From contig CM022376.1 of the NCBI GenBank assembly GCA_011800155.1, positions 62,001 through 126,000 on the forward strand: a DNA stretch of 64,000 bases, in the 5' to 3' direction. Both the position numbers and the translations under genes were made by a program. A model generated the notes under the pieces. That model was not told the DNA's origin, ran no database searches, and saw nothing but the letters and a program-made list of their open reading frames with translations. The first letter of the stretch is position 1; the number at the start of each line of letters is the position of its first letter. Below are positions 10,117-21,729 of the stretch, piece after piece. Origin of the DNA: Flammulina velutipes. Lineage: Eukaryota; Basidiomycota; Agaricomycetes; Agaricales; Physalacriaceae.

Positions 10117-11828
10117 ATGACATCCTTTCAACCAATTGTACGTATCTAACCACCGCTGCGCAATTATTCCTAAAAGAACCCAAGGCATGCAACTTCCCGA
10201 CAAACAAATCGGAGCTGGCGAATGGGTCGGGGTAAGACTCAAAAAACATCATACACATCACACTCATAAAGCGTGCAGAATATGCGAACGTCAGATTAGT
10301 ATACCAGATGTTTACACCATCCCTTTCGCTTATAACACGCGCTTCACTTCACTCGTCAATACCAACGACCGGCCCGAGGGCACAGATCGACATTTCGTGA
10401 GCAGGAGCTTGGAGAGCGCTCAATCCGTCTCCGCTAGTCTCAATACAGGGATCCTCGCGATGAAACGTGCTCTCGAAGAGATGGAGACTGCACACGCGAC
10501 CGTCATAAAAACCATCGCGCAGCACGAGGCAATCCTCAATCCCCTCCGTTCGATCCCCCGACGACATCCTCCTCGCCATCTTCCAGTGGTCCTCTTCTTC
10601 AGATTCCCATGGGCTGGATTCCATGTCCTCATCTCGCGCACCCTGGACGCTGTCGCACGTCTGCCGTCGCTGGCGGAACCTCTCCATTTCCTCGCCTCGC
10701 CTCTGGACGAACATCAACATCAATTTCCGTGATCTTGAGACGTCCACTCGCCACGAGAGAGACAGGATGTCATTCAAGCTGAATCTCCACGTCCGTCGCT
10801 CCGCCGAATGTGATCTCTTTGTTCGTGTAATATCACACCTGCGCAACCGCGTCACGTTCCTCGATGAGTGTTTCGGTCTCCTCCTACCCACAGCACATCG
10901 TTGGAAAACACTATCTGTCTCGGTCCACTCTTCTGCGCTTGCCCTCCAACTCGCGGAATCCCGCTTTGAGCGTTTGACCAAAATGGAGATCAATCTTTGG
11001 GAACCGATTCGTCAGGTTCCGTGGCATGTACCAAACATTCGCGATCTGAGGCTGTCGGGACGTCCTTTTGAAGCGGTCGATTTCCCATGGGAAAGCATCA
11101 CCAGCTATGTCTGCAACGAGAATGGAGTCGTACATCTTCCCAAGCTGAGCGCGTTGGAGGACCTCAAACTTGATATTATTGAGTTTTCAAAAGCATTCGG
11201 GGTCTTCACATCGATGGATGTCTCATTTCCGTTAACCTTACAGAAGCTGCGTTCGATATCCTTATGGCAGAAATTCAGCAGCCAGTCCATCGATATCCTC
11301 TCCCAATTCTTTCTCCTCCCCTCGTTGACCTCGCTTACCGTCCGAATGGGACCTGGACGGTGGCGTTTCCCCACATTCAATGGCTCCATTCGTCATCTAC
11401 AAAATCTTTGTATTACCTCCTCCAGCGGTCTGGCGACGGCATATTCCATCCATGATACGGACAAACCAGCGCTGAGATCCTTCCTTGCGGACTGTACTTC
11501 TGTCACGGCGCTTTATCTGGAAATAAATGTTGCGGAGGAGGAGATTCTGCATGCTCTAGCGGATGAGTCCGCACTGCCGAAGATGACAAGCTTGCGCATA
11601 GCCGTGCAATTAATGTGGGACCATCCGGGATTCGTTTTAGGCCTCGTGGAATCTCGATGCCAGAGCGTAAAGGTGGCGCCACTTACGGAGCTCAGGATCG
11701 TGGAGGTCGAGAATAGGCGAGAGGGAAGGTTATTTCAGGCGCAGACGGTGGCGGAGGATATTTTGGGAAGATGGAATGCTATTTGTAGCAAGGTGAACGT
11801 ACTCACCGTATTTGCCAACAGTTTCTGA
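10117..11828 (+). pseudogene. F-box-like protein A, +1 frameshift in the F-box
   Basis: Three exons are inferred: 10117-10137, 10185-10231 and 10279-11828, with 47-nt introns and a start codon matching its paralogues. Just inside the F-box, paralogues read LRS[I/L]P[D/E]DILL. Here a run of five C at 10555-10559, where four would keep frame, shifts the reading by +1 between residues RSIP and DDILLAIFQW. The remainder (SRAPWTLSHVCRRWRN through the stop) is open, and the family would be about 538 residues. F-box proteins of this type are expected to bind Skp1 and recruit targets to SCF ubiquitin ligases; the leucine-rich C-terminal part would be the target-binding region. It is either a recent pseudogene or a homopolymer sequencing error. 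Confidence 0.75.
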
Positions 11829-12475
11829 AAGGTCAACGAATACACTTGTATAACAACGTCCCCCCATGTGCATTCATTCCCGTCGTGTTAAGCGACATCG
11901 TCCCCCGAATAACCAGGCCGACTTGACCGCGACTGTGGTCCGTGCGCGTGAGGACCCAAAAACGCGGTATTATGTACTCCAAATGTCCGTTTTGCCCCCG
12001 GATTGACCCCCGTTCGAGAATTTGGCAAACATCTCGTGGTCGCGTGTGGGACTTTACGCCACGGCATTACACGTGGTAAAGCCAAACACGGGCAAAGCCG
12101 GAACTTGGCCGGAACAATGTTAATCTCCTGCCACCACCACCGTCAATGATGCTATGGCATAACCAGTAGGAAACGTATGCGCTCTCTGGACGACGGCTCT
12201 CAAATCTTATGCACTGCGCCCTATTTCGCTCAGCCTCCAGCCCGGATCGGGTTTTCAAGGCTAACAGCGAGCAACCGTTCTGGTCGGTATAGGTGCGTGA
12301 TTTGGCCTGCATCAGTTCGTCTGTTGACTACCTTTCTTCTGTAGATCATCGTTCTTCGGTTTGGTCAGAATCCATCTCACTTCATAGGATTTTCGCTCGC
12401 ACAGCAAGAATGGTTGGTCTCCCCGCACCCGTCCGACCCACCGATAATAGGGCTATCCCCACACGTGCAACTGCC

Positions 12476-12537
12476 GGTTCTTTCGAGCGGGGTATGCAGA
12501 CAGTGCAATCGTACTGTGCTTATGCGCCTCCTCGAAA
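12476..12537 (+). repeat. Dispersed hairpin repeat, copy 3
   Basis: GGTTCTTTCGAGCGGGGTAT, then GCAGACAGTGC..GTACTGTGCT..GC, then GCCTCCTCGAAA. Outer stem perfect, inner stem imperfect. Confidence 0.8.
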
Positions 12538-13067
12538 TATGCCTCATTGGTCGTCGCCTAAACATCCCTGTCCATCGCTCCTGCCTTTCGATCTCATCAT
12601 TCAATCCAGATGTTGGATTGCTTTCGCGCTTCTCTTTGTCGAAAGACGCAGTGGCGGCGTCGCGCATCCCAGACCCTGCCACGTATTTGGTCAGCACTTA
12701 CACGTTGGACAGGGCATCCATATTCACAGGTGTTAGTGTGTGGTACATCGAGTACCTGTCCTTATTCTTCATCTCATCGTATGTCAGACCATTCGATGTC
12801 ACCATGTGCGTCCCCTGGCCTAGCATCCTCATCTCCCTCTAACCCATCCGCAGACCTCTCCACCTTGGACGATTTCGACTCCTTTCCGCTCTCGCGTAGA
12901 GGATGACCAGCGACGACGCCGACATTCAGGATTTCCGTTCCTTCGAGAGACTATAGATACCCCAACATCTTCCTGCTCATCCAAGCTCTCCATCCGACGC
13001 AGATCTACCTGCTGTTGCTCAGAAGGTGTGATTCATACCTAATACCCAGCTCAGGCGAACAACTACC

Positions 13068-13125
13068 GGTTCTTTCGAGCGGGGTATGCAGGCAGTACAC
13101 TTGTGTTGTCTGCGCCTCCTCGAAA
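13068..13125 (+). repeat. Dispersed hairpin repeat, copy 4
   Basis: GGTTCTTTCGAGCGGGGTAT, then GCAGGCAGTACAC..GTTGTCTGC, then GCCTCCTCGAAATGCTTGTT. Confidence 0.8.
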
Positions 13126-13628
13126 TGCTTGTTGTTCATCTTTGCGGTTCGACGCCCGACCTGATTCTCGCTCAATGCAACGCAACGCATGGGCTCTCCA
13201 AGCCTATAGCACCATCGTACATGTCTTCTTCTAGCATACGAATTCCTTTTTTCATCCATGTGTGCTGTTCGCTCTGGATGACGGTAGTTGGCCGCTCAGA
13301 CTCTTCTTTCCTTTCATGATCATTGTATTCTGCTGCTGTCGACCAGGCGACACAAAATCCATGTCGTATTTGGCAAGGCGCATTTCCCACATTATTATGC
13401 TTACATTCATCGATCTGCAGAGACTGATAGATTCACGACTCATAGCGCGCTAAAATTCAATATTTCGTCTCCTTCCTGTCCTCCGAGTTATGTGTCGATA
13501 TTCCGATGAATGCTTCCAAGGAAACTGATGACTTGCCCATGTACTGATATTTGTTGAGATACATATACACGGACGAAAGCGGATTAAATGGTTTCACCAT
13601 GTATAATCAATTGCTATTTACTGGCCTT

Positions 13629-15341
13629 TCAGAAGGCATTCTCAAATACAGTCAGGACATTCATCTTGCTACAAATGGCATTCCACCTCTCCAAGACATC
13701 TGCAGTCACCGTCTCCGCCTGCGTCCACCGTCCTGTTCGATTATTCTCGACTTCAACGATCCGGAGCTCCGTAAGAGGCGCCGCATTGCCATCCTGGCAC
13801 CGAAACTCTACGAGGTCCACAACCAATCTTGGATTCTCCCACATCGATCGCACCGCCACGCGCAAGCTCGTCAGCTTCGGCAGCGCACACATGTCTCCTA
13901 GAGCATGTAGAATCTCTTCCTCTGCAACGTTCATATCCAGATAAAGCGCCGTCACCGAAGTACATTCTGCGAAGAATGATCTTAACGCCGCTTCGTCTGA
14001 GTCATGGTCATAGACATCAGATTGTGCCCAACTTAAGGAAGAGATGATAGATAGGTTTTGGAAACACCGGATGGAGCCATCAAATCTGGGAAATCGCCAT
14101 TCACCGTGCCCCATGCATATTGTAAGCGTAGTCAATGACGGCAGGAGAAGGAAATCCGAGAGTTCATCGATTGCCTGGGAATAGGATTCTTGCTGCATGG
14201 ATATCGAACGCACACTTGGTAAGGTCAACGGGAAGGAGAGGCCCGACGACGTAAGGATCTCCAAGGCCCGGTCAAACATAAAAATGTCAAGGGAGAGGTG
14301 CTCCAATACGCACAGCTTGGGAAGATGTACGAACCCATCTTCGTTGCAGGCGTAGCTGGTCACTCGTTCCCATGGCAGATCCACAGTTTCCACATGAGAT
14401 CCCCAAAGACTAAGATCACGAATGTTTGGTATATGCCACTTTACGTGTGGAACTGTATCCCACAAAGTGATATTCATCTTTGTCAAACGCGCGAACCGAC
14501 ATTCCGCAAATTTCTGGGCAAGGGCGGAAGCATGGGCCGTGAGAGTCAGTGTTTTCCAACGATGGGCTGTAGGTAGGATGAGAGCAACACATTCATCGAG
14601 GAAGATAAAGCGAAGGTGATCGACAACACGGACAAAGAGGTCGCATTCGGCAGAGCGGCGTAGGCAAAGCTCCAGTCTGAATATCCTATGTCTCTCGTGG
14701 GACGTGGAAGAGTCGTCATCGCGCGAAATGATGTCAATCTTTGACCAGAGGCGAGGGGAGGAAATGGAAAGTATGCGCCAGCGCCGAGAGACGTGTGACA
14801 GCGTCCACGCCGCGTGAGGGGGAGACACGGACTCCAACCATGGAGTATCTGAGAAGGAGCACCATTCGAAGAGATCGAGGAGGATGTCCTCTGGGATGGA
14901 ACGGACGGGATTGAGGATTGCCTGGTACTGCGCGATGGCTGTCATAACCGCACTTTTCGCGCTCTCCATCTCTTCCGGTGTCGATTGGATGGCGATATTC
15001 CTGTCGTCAAGCCGAGCCAAAATGGACCGGGCGTTTTCGAGACCAGTGGTCAGAAAAAGTATATCTGTTGTTTCGGGAGGGTCGTTGGTATTAAGGAGCT
15101 CCGCAAAGCGTGCATTATAGACGAAAGGAATAGTGGAGAGGTCTGGTATGCCTATCTGGTGTTCATATCTTTTGTATGAGCTGGCATCGGTGCGAAGTGT
15201 ATGATGTATTAACGGAGACTTACATTGTACGATTCGCGTGCTTTGATTCTGGTATCACAAAGCTACATGCCTTTGAGTGGGTTCGGTCAGATACTTTTAC
15301 TTCGGCAATGAGGGACTCACAATCGATTGAAACTCCATCAT
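13629..15341 (-). CDS. F-box-like protein D
   Basis: Three minus-strand exons: 15341-15321 (7 codons, beginning MMEFQSI), 15270-15224, and 15180-13629. Introns are 50 and 43 nt with GTGAGT and GTAAGT donors. The phases add to 540 codons including stop (539 residues). After an N-terminal IPDLSTIPFVYN and NTNDPPE signature comes a helical EEMESAKSAV...AQYQAILNPVRSIPEDILLDLFEW F-box start near residue 115, then AAWTLSHVSRRWRILSISSPRLWS. The C-terminal 330 residues are leucine-rich and repeat-like, as in substrate-binding parts of F-box proteins. Expected role: an SCF ubiquitin-ligase adaptor of unknown target. This is an intact copy of the local family, and the pre-ATG box is present. Confidence 0.85.
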
Positions 15342-15373
15342 GGAGAGAAGCCAAGTGCCGGAACGTCGGCCCG
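15342..15373 (-). promoter_or_regulatory. Conserved pre-ATG box of F-box gene D
   Basis: On the minus strand it reads GGGCCGACGTTCCGGCACTT then GGCTTCTCTCC directly before the ATG. Confidence 0.6.
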
Positions 15374-16419
15374 AGACTCGACCAACCTTAGAGGATCGGT
15401 CAAGGAAGACTCAGAGACTTAGACTGTGTGGTATGCTCGGTATCACAGTGCTAATTTGAATACAACTAAACCTGCTGACCGGTCAATATCGCCCCATCTA
15501 TGTCAAGTCCTGTGTTGATCTTCCCCCTGCCTTCTCAACGGCGACTTGATGTCTCCCAGTCGCTAGAGCTGTACTTCCTTCTTCTGAATGGCGAGATCAC
15601 AGTTGTATCTTGCTTTTCCCCGCGTCTTGTAGCATTTTTATACATTCGCTCCATGTACTTTACGACACCTCGTTCGCTCTCTGATCCAGGAGAACAACCC
15701 CACACGTATACTTCTGGTGAGTGCTTGCACACGAAATTATCCGTGAATCAGGGAAGGATTAAAGAGCACATGGTTAGCACTAAGAGTGGTTCATTCTTCG
15801 AGCGATATTTCGAACGACCGTCGTGCACAAGATTCCGTGCCAGTGTCTACATAAAGCTATCAGGCGCTTCATACAACAACGCGAACCTTCTACTCATTGG
15901 GATTCCTATGTAGATCAGATGTTGGGATACTTCCTCGCGGTGATAACAAAATAGGGCGCTGATGGGATTGGTCGATGTACCTACCAACGGACTGTTATAC
16001 ATCAGCAGACAGACTTTCAATGTAAAGACGTGTATCATTTGCATCGTTAAAGCGAGTCATTAAATCCGTACACCGATTTCCACTGGTGTTGACTTGGCTT
16101 CCCCCCTTTCTGAATCTGTGTTACATTCGGCCGATCCCATCCGCGGGACGCCTCCTCACTCCACTCCTTCGACACGAAGGTCCTCGACTTTGGCATGACG
16201 AGTACCTTGAAGACAGCCGCATCCAGAAGATACCTCCTCACATTATTGAACTCCACAAGCAGCTGAAAGAACCGATACAGCTCCCTCAGGAGGTCAACCA
16301 CACCCAAGCAGAGCGCGTGCGCCACACTTCGATTATTTCATTCGCCAACTACCAGGGGTCTACGGTCATCACATGTAGGGTTGTTCTATTGGTGGTGATA
16401 CGTTTTGCCTAGACGTATC
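15374..16419. other. Unassigned stretch between F-box D and module 2
   Basis: No gene recognised. Part of 16130-16210 (CTCCACTCC...CTTTGGCAT.ACGA) resembles 37885-37935, so it is also a duplicated flank. A plus-strand frame of 137 codons at 15500-15913 has no domain. Confidence 0.35.
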
Positions 16420-19400
16420 ATGCAGTTCACAAGAATCCCTGTCTACGGGATAGAAACCTCAGATTCAAGGGATGTAGTTCGCTTTCACTCGTTTCTTTCA
16501 CTCTCCGTTCACAATTCCCAGGGTTTTTATTCGTTGTCTAAATACCAAACTTGCCAGGATGTGTTACCTGTATCTCGGCCACACGAGCCCGCCATATCCC
16601 CGGTAAGTCTTACATTGCCACTTTCTTTCTGAAGTTGAAAGTAACTATAACGCGTTATTAATGGATTTATTATGTGCTCCACATCTCAATTACCCCTGGG
16701 CTTACGCCTTTCCAAATAGCTGGCCTCGTCGTCCGGGTGCGCCACACTTTGACGAAATAGCATCCCAACAGCCTGGGACGATCTGGAATGGTATGTAACT
16801 GCGCTCTAGACCTTATATTTATTTCCTATTCCTTTTTAACCAGGATTCTCGTCTCGTCAATGTGCGTTATCCATCCTGATACGGATGCTTTATGTGCAAG
16901 GGTACGCCTTTGGCTCGTTTCTTTTGATTTTACTTAACCATTCAGAATTTATAATGACCTCGTTCGACGCCTTTATTGTTCGGCTTCGATAGCTCGTGAG
17001 GCCATGTACGCCGCACGTCGATCTTTTGCTGTGCCGGCGCTGGCTCTAATATTTCATGCAATGTCTGATACTGACATTTTCCTCAGCTGCATTGGTGTGT
17101 TAACATGTATTCCAATCCACGGTCTGGATACTAGCTTGGAGTTACAGCCATGGTCTCGTTTCGCTCGCAAATGTCATAGTCTTCTTGCATTTGGAAATCA
17201 ACGGCTAAAGTTATCTGCTTTGTTATCTTCCATATCGTCCCAGCCCAGGCCTGTGAAGCTCCTTCTAGTTCAGATTCTGCTAATGATTCTTATGCCCGGA
17301 AAACCCTCTCCACCCTTCGCATCAATGTTATATGCTGTTTCCAACGCTCGGAAATTATACACCGGTTCTGTAAGAGGATGAATGATGAATTGTGGATGTG
17401 TCGTGAACGATTGGAGTGGGCTTTGCCATGTAAGGATGGTCGACTTTCTTTACCGTCATGCTCGAGCGAGTAATAACGCTCGCATGTCCCGGACAATACC
17501 TTCCACTCTTCAAATTCACCCAAGTACGCAAACAACTCCCGTAGCCTATCTCGTGACCGAGTCCCAATTTGAACGCTCCTCACATCTTCTCAAGATAATA
17601 TTGTACGTTGAAATAATCAACTACCACTCCCCAAGGCAAGTCGAAATGTTAACCTGCGCCACAACAGTGATGGGCACGTGGACCGGAACTCGGATCGACG
17701 TTGCTCTCCTACCACCACTACCTAGTACCAACATCGACGCTCTCCGGTTTGACGTTCATACGCGCTCTCGGGACGGTCGCAAATCCCGTTTAGTCACCGC
17801 ACGCTATGAATGGATGGCCTCAGGTGCGTTATGCATCGCTCAGTAATGCCTATGCTGATTTCTCGAATAGATCCTCGCGATTCGGCCTGGCGGTAACATC
17901 TAGATTCCCGCTCCCTTCTGACTGTCCCACACCATCCGCGCTCTCCCTACTGTTGCGGTATCCCGTCCGACCCGCCGACGCCATTGCGAGCAAACCCCGG
18001 TTCTTTCGAGCGGGGTGTGGCAGGCAGTACCCTGCTTGAAAACGTCCACGTCGCTCGTCAGCATCCGGTCTCGGCGTCTTGGCGATGTCTCTTGGGCTCG
18101 CAGATGCCAGACCTTCCCGTCGTATAGTCTTCCTTCGCGAGAAGGCATCCAAGCAATATGGCGGAGGCGTCGTCTACGCTGAAGCGCAAAACTTGGTGCG
18201 TTGTCTTCTTCTCTGCGCATGATACCACCTCTGACGCTTCAGCCCAGCTCATGGAAATACCTGCAAATACGACGATCCCTACTGCCTTCTGCGAGTGTGC
18301 CAACGCCGCATTCGAAGGTCGAGCTCATCATCCATTACGAAGGTCCGTGCAACCCGCCATATTCCTCCAAAGATCCTCACCCGCTCCAGAATAAACCGAG
18401 AAGCAACGCATGAACAGCTTCCTGCCCTTTCGTTGGAGCCTGCAAATATATTGGAAATGTTCATCTTCTATTCGACGCTCGAGACTTCGGCCCAAGACGT
18501 ATCCCTGGTTCGTGCACCTATGATCTTCGACCCGTCGCGCTCGAGGTTCAATACGTACCAGTCGGATGTTCTTGCCTGCTTTCGCGGTACGAAGACAAGT
18601 CGCCACCGGCCCTGCCCGCTGGTCATCTTGGAACGACACAGATATCAAGTCACTGGACGTTCTTTCTCGTGGGTGCGCATTCCCAAGACGAACATTATTT
18701 ATCCTTCAAGGGTGTCACCTTCCATTCTGGGGGAATACTGCCAAGGTGCGTCGTTCAACCCTATTCTTTTCCAAAGCTTACTAATAGGCACCTAGGGCAT
18801 GTCTCTTACGCGTAGAAATATGAGTGGTGCAGCCACCCTCGTTGCGTCAACGCTAGCCGTCGCGAAAGTAAAACTCTTGGTTAAATTGATCATCGTCACA
18901 CCGCTCACCGCTTGATGTACGTCGGAACCTCGTTCCAAGATTGTTGATCTAATCCCTCCTGTAGCCTAGCGCAACGATGCCTGGTGATGTGTAAATCGTT
19001 TTAATCAACTCATGCCCCTCACTATGTACCGTCGCCCTCTCTTGTTTGGTGTCTCAAACTCGGACAACCTCCGGTCACGACTCGACGCGTCGGAGTACGA
19101 CCGAATCTGGTGTCTCCTTCTCGACGACCACGGCGCCCATATTTACTGGTCTAACGCGGATCTGAAGAACGTGAGCGCTCAATTCTAACTTGTCGTCGTG
19201 TGACTGAAAATGATACATAGAGACTGGTGCTGTTCTAGCCGGAAACGTGATAGCTATGTTTCTCCTCGAGCGATTTGTGGAAGATGCGGATGGGAAAGAA
19301 CACGGTGCCCATATAGATGGTTCGATATAGTTGAGCTCGTAGATGAAGACTGGCCTGACTGGCCGTCCGCTCCGGGCGTTGGTGAAGTATGGCAAGAGCT

Positions 19401-19476
19401 TGAGGTAGTAGGTATAACGATGTGTACACTAGCGACTTCCTTGCAATCAACGTTTGTCCTGAACCGTCATGTCTAG
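16420..19476 (+). pseudogene. Copy of unrecognised multi-exon gene family (module 2)
   Basis: The second large copy of the family described at 6259. It starts with the same MQFTR..ETSDSR segment, continues with the GTGGACCGGAACTCGGA block at 17686, NIDAL.FDVH..SRDG near 17735, a truncated hairpin at 18000, an ELIIH block near 18322 and a C-terminal block ending at 19476 (VEL...MCTL). A one-base phase change between DGKEHGAHID and DIVELVDE near 19310-19330 argues that at least this part is broken. Spacing to F-box gene B repeats that of module 1 to F-box gene A. Function unknown. Confidence 0.4.
18000..18042 (+). repeat. Dispersed hairpin repeat, copy 5 (shortened)
   Basis: GGTTCTTTCGAGCGGGGTGT followed by GGCAGGCAGTACCCTGC and TTGAAAA; the loop half is shortened. 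Confidence 0.65.
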
Positions 19477-19663
19477 CGGGAAGGATGTATCTCGTTCAGC
19501 GCCGCGTTGAAAATGCATACACGCTTGATATCATGAGATGTCCTTCGTCATTGGGAAATCCGGGTTAGAATGTTTGTTCTAATATTCAGTGCACGTTAAA
19601 ACTTCGATGTTCGATGTTCAGCGTAACATTTGTTCTTTTATAGATATCGCCATGTTCAAGCCC

Positions 19664-19695
19664 CGGGCCGACAATCCGGCCCTTGGCTTCTCTCC
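19664..19695 (+). promoter_or_regulatory. Conserved pre-ATG box of F-box gene B
   Basis: Reads GGGCCGACAATCCGGCCCTT then GGCTTCTCTCC directly before the ATG. Confidence 0.6.
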
Positions 19696-21400
19696 ATGGC
19701 ATCTGTCCAAGCGATTGTGCGTCTTTCCTTGCCGATGTAAAAGTTTCCAATCTAACACACCGCAAGGCCTGTAGCTTCGCGACGCCCAAACCAGGGCAGG
19801 TGAATAGCGCGGAGTAAGACTCAAAAAACATCGTACACATCACACTAATACATCATACAGACTATGCGAACGTCAGATTAATATACCAGATGTTTCCACA
19901 ATCCCGTTCGTTTATAACACACCATTTTCTGCGCTCCTCGACACCAACGACCCACCCGAAGGCGCAGAACTGCATCTCATAAACCGTAGTTTAGAGAGCG
20001 CGCAATCCGTCTGTGCCAGGATTGACGCGGGGATCATCGCGATGCAACGCGCTCTAGAGGATATGGAGACCGCACGCACGGCAGTCGTCAAATCCATCGC
20101 GCAGCACAAGGCGATCCTCAGTCCTCTCCGTTCCCTCCCAGACGACATCCTCCTCACCATTTTCCAATGGGCTTCCTCTTCGGATACTCGCGGGGTTGAT
20201 TCTATGTCCTCATCCAGAGCACCCTGGACGTTATCACACGTCTCCCGTCGCTGGCGGGCACTCGCCATCTCCTCTCCATGCCTCTGGTCGAACATCACCA
20301 TCATTTCCCGCGCTCTTGACATTTCCACATCCCACCAGAGAGATAAAATGTCACTCAAATTGAATCTACACGTCCGCCGCTCTGCCGAATGCAACCTTTT
20401 CGTCCGCGTTATCAGTAACATCATCACCCAGGTCTTTCTTGAAGAATATCTCGCTCTCCTCCTACCCACAGCACACCGTTGGAAAAGCCTATGTCTCGCG
20501 ATTCATTCGTCCGCGCTTGCCGTCCGACTTGCCGAATGTCACTTTGAGTGTTTGACCAAAATGGAGCTCAATCTTCGGGAACCAGTTCAAGTTTCGTGGC
20601 GGGTACCAAATATTCGCGACCTCGGTCTGTTAGGAAAGCATACGGAAATGGTAGATCTCCCATGGAGTCAAGTCACCCGCTACACCTGCAATGAAGATGG
20701 ACTCCGACATCTTCCCCAGCTCACCGCCCTAGAGCACCTCTCCCTTAACACTATCCTATTCGATCGAGCCTCAAGGTTGCTTACGTCGTTGGGCGTCTCC
20801 TTTCCATTGATCTTACCAAACGTGCATTCAGTATTCATGTTCCAACAATTCGGAAATAACCAGGGGATCGATAAACTGTCGGACTTGTTTCTCCTGCCAT
20901 CACTAAGGACCGTAACAGTACAAATAGGATCTGGATACTGGAGATTTCCCTCCTTCAATGGCTCCACTCGTCACCTACACAATCTGTGCATCATCTCATG
21001 TCGCGGGGGAGCATATTCCGTCCAAACGCCCGACAAAGCGGTGTTGAAAAAATTCTTCGCCGAATGCTCTTCGGTTACGGCACTTTATCTAAAGATGGAT
21101 ATCTCGGAGGAGGAGGTTCTGCATGCTCTAATGGACGAATCTGCACTGCCGAAGTTGACGAGCTTGCGCGTGGCAGTACCATTGATGTGGTATTATCCAG
21201 GATTAGTTTTGGACGTCGTGGAGTTGCGGTGCCGGGGAGTGAACGTTGCGCCTCTCACGGAGCTTAGGATCGTGGAGATTGAGACTAGGCGAGAGGGAAG
21301 TTGGTTACAGGCAGAGACAGTGACAGAGGATATAATAGACAAGTGGAACTCTATTTGTCATAAGATCAACGTACGGATCGTATTCGAAAATGACTTCTGA
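19696..21400 (+). CDS. F-box-like protein B
   Basis: Three exons: 19696-19716 (MASVQAI), 19767-19813 and 19861-21400. Introns are 50 and 47 nt, the first with a CTAAC branch point, and the total is 535 residues. The region after the exon 2/3 junction reads LCERQINIPDVSTIPFVYN; a NTNDPPEG signature follows. The F-box begins near residue 113 (LRSLPDDILLTIFQW) and continues with SRAPWTLSHVSRRWRALAIS. The C-terminal part is leucine-rich with a family-typical end (ENDF). The expected role is an SCF adaptor with unknown target. All catalytic-partner features (F-box hydrophobic core) are intact. It is closest to gene C, 330 bp downstream in the same orientation, which indicates recent tandem duplication. 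Confidence 0.85.
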
Positions 21401-21696
21401 CTGGACGTTTGATATATCATTCACGTTGCAATGTCAGGGGACTTTGGGCTGTCTCTCGAGGTGTACAATCCTTATTTATATGAAGTCGTGAGTCCTGCTG
21501 TGCAATCTTTCGCTTGGTAATTGGCATCTGGGCGAATCATCCGTCAGGATAAAGCCTTACCCTCATTAAGTCGTACCCTTATTCCAATCAACGGCTTGCA
21601 TTCCGGTTCACATCTTAATATCAACGCGCGTCATTTCATCTACATGCGCGCCGCATACTAAGCTTCGTATTTTGCCATTCCTGATCCTTGCAAGGA
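21401..21696. promoter_or_regulatory. Intergenic region between F-box genes B and C
   Basis: About 300 bp with no gene. 21480-21580 resembles the region upstream of gene A (GGCATCTGGGCGAATCATCC, CAGGATAAAGCC). It probably contains the 3' end of B and promoter of C. Confidence 0.4.
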
Positions 21697-21729
21697 CCGG
21701 GCCGATATTCCGGCACTTCGCCTTTCTCC
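21697..21729 (+). promoter_or_regulatory. Conserved pre-ATG box of F-box gene C
   Basis: Reads CGGGCCGATATTCCGGCACT then TCGCCTTTCTCC directly before the ATG. Confidence 0.6.

Larger units (their letters stand above)
11829..13628 (+). other. Fragments of the unknown gene family with two hairpins
   Basis: No complete gene. From about 12060 the sequence matches other family fragments (CCAAACACGGGCAAA also occurs near 48815; GTGCGTGATTTGG follows a splice-like AG). Two hairpin copies (12476 and 13068) sit here exactly as in the paralogous stretch 24168-24820, showing that 12.3-15.3 kb and 24.0-26.9 kb are duplicates of one module ending in an F-box gene on the minus strand. Confidence 0.45.

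Noticed and set aside
10349..10993. Minus-strand 214-codon frame opposite F-box gene A
   Set aside because: Shadow frame; similar shadows occur opposite genes B, C, D and E at the same relative place.
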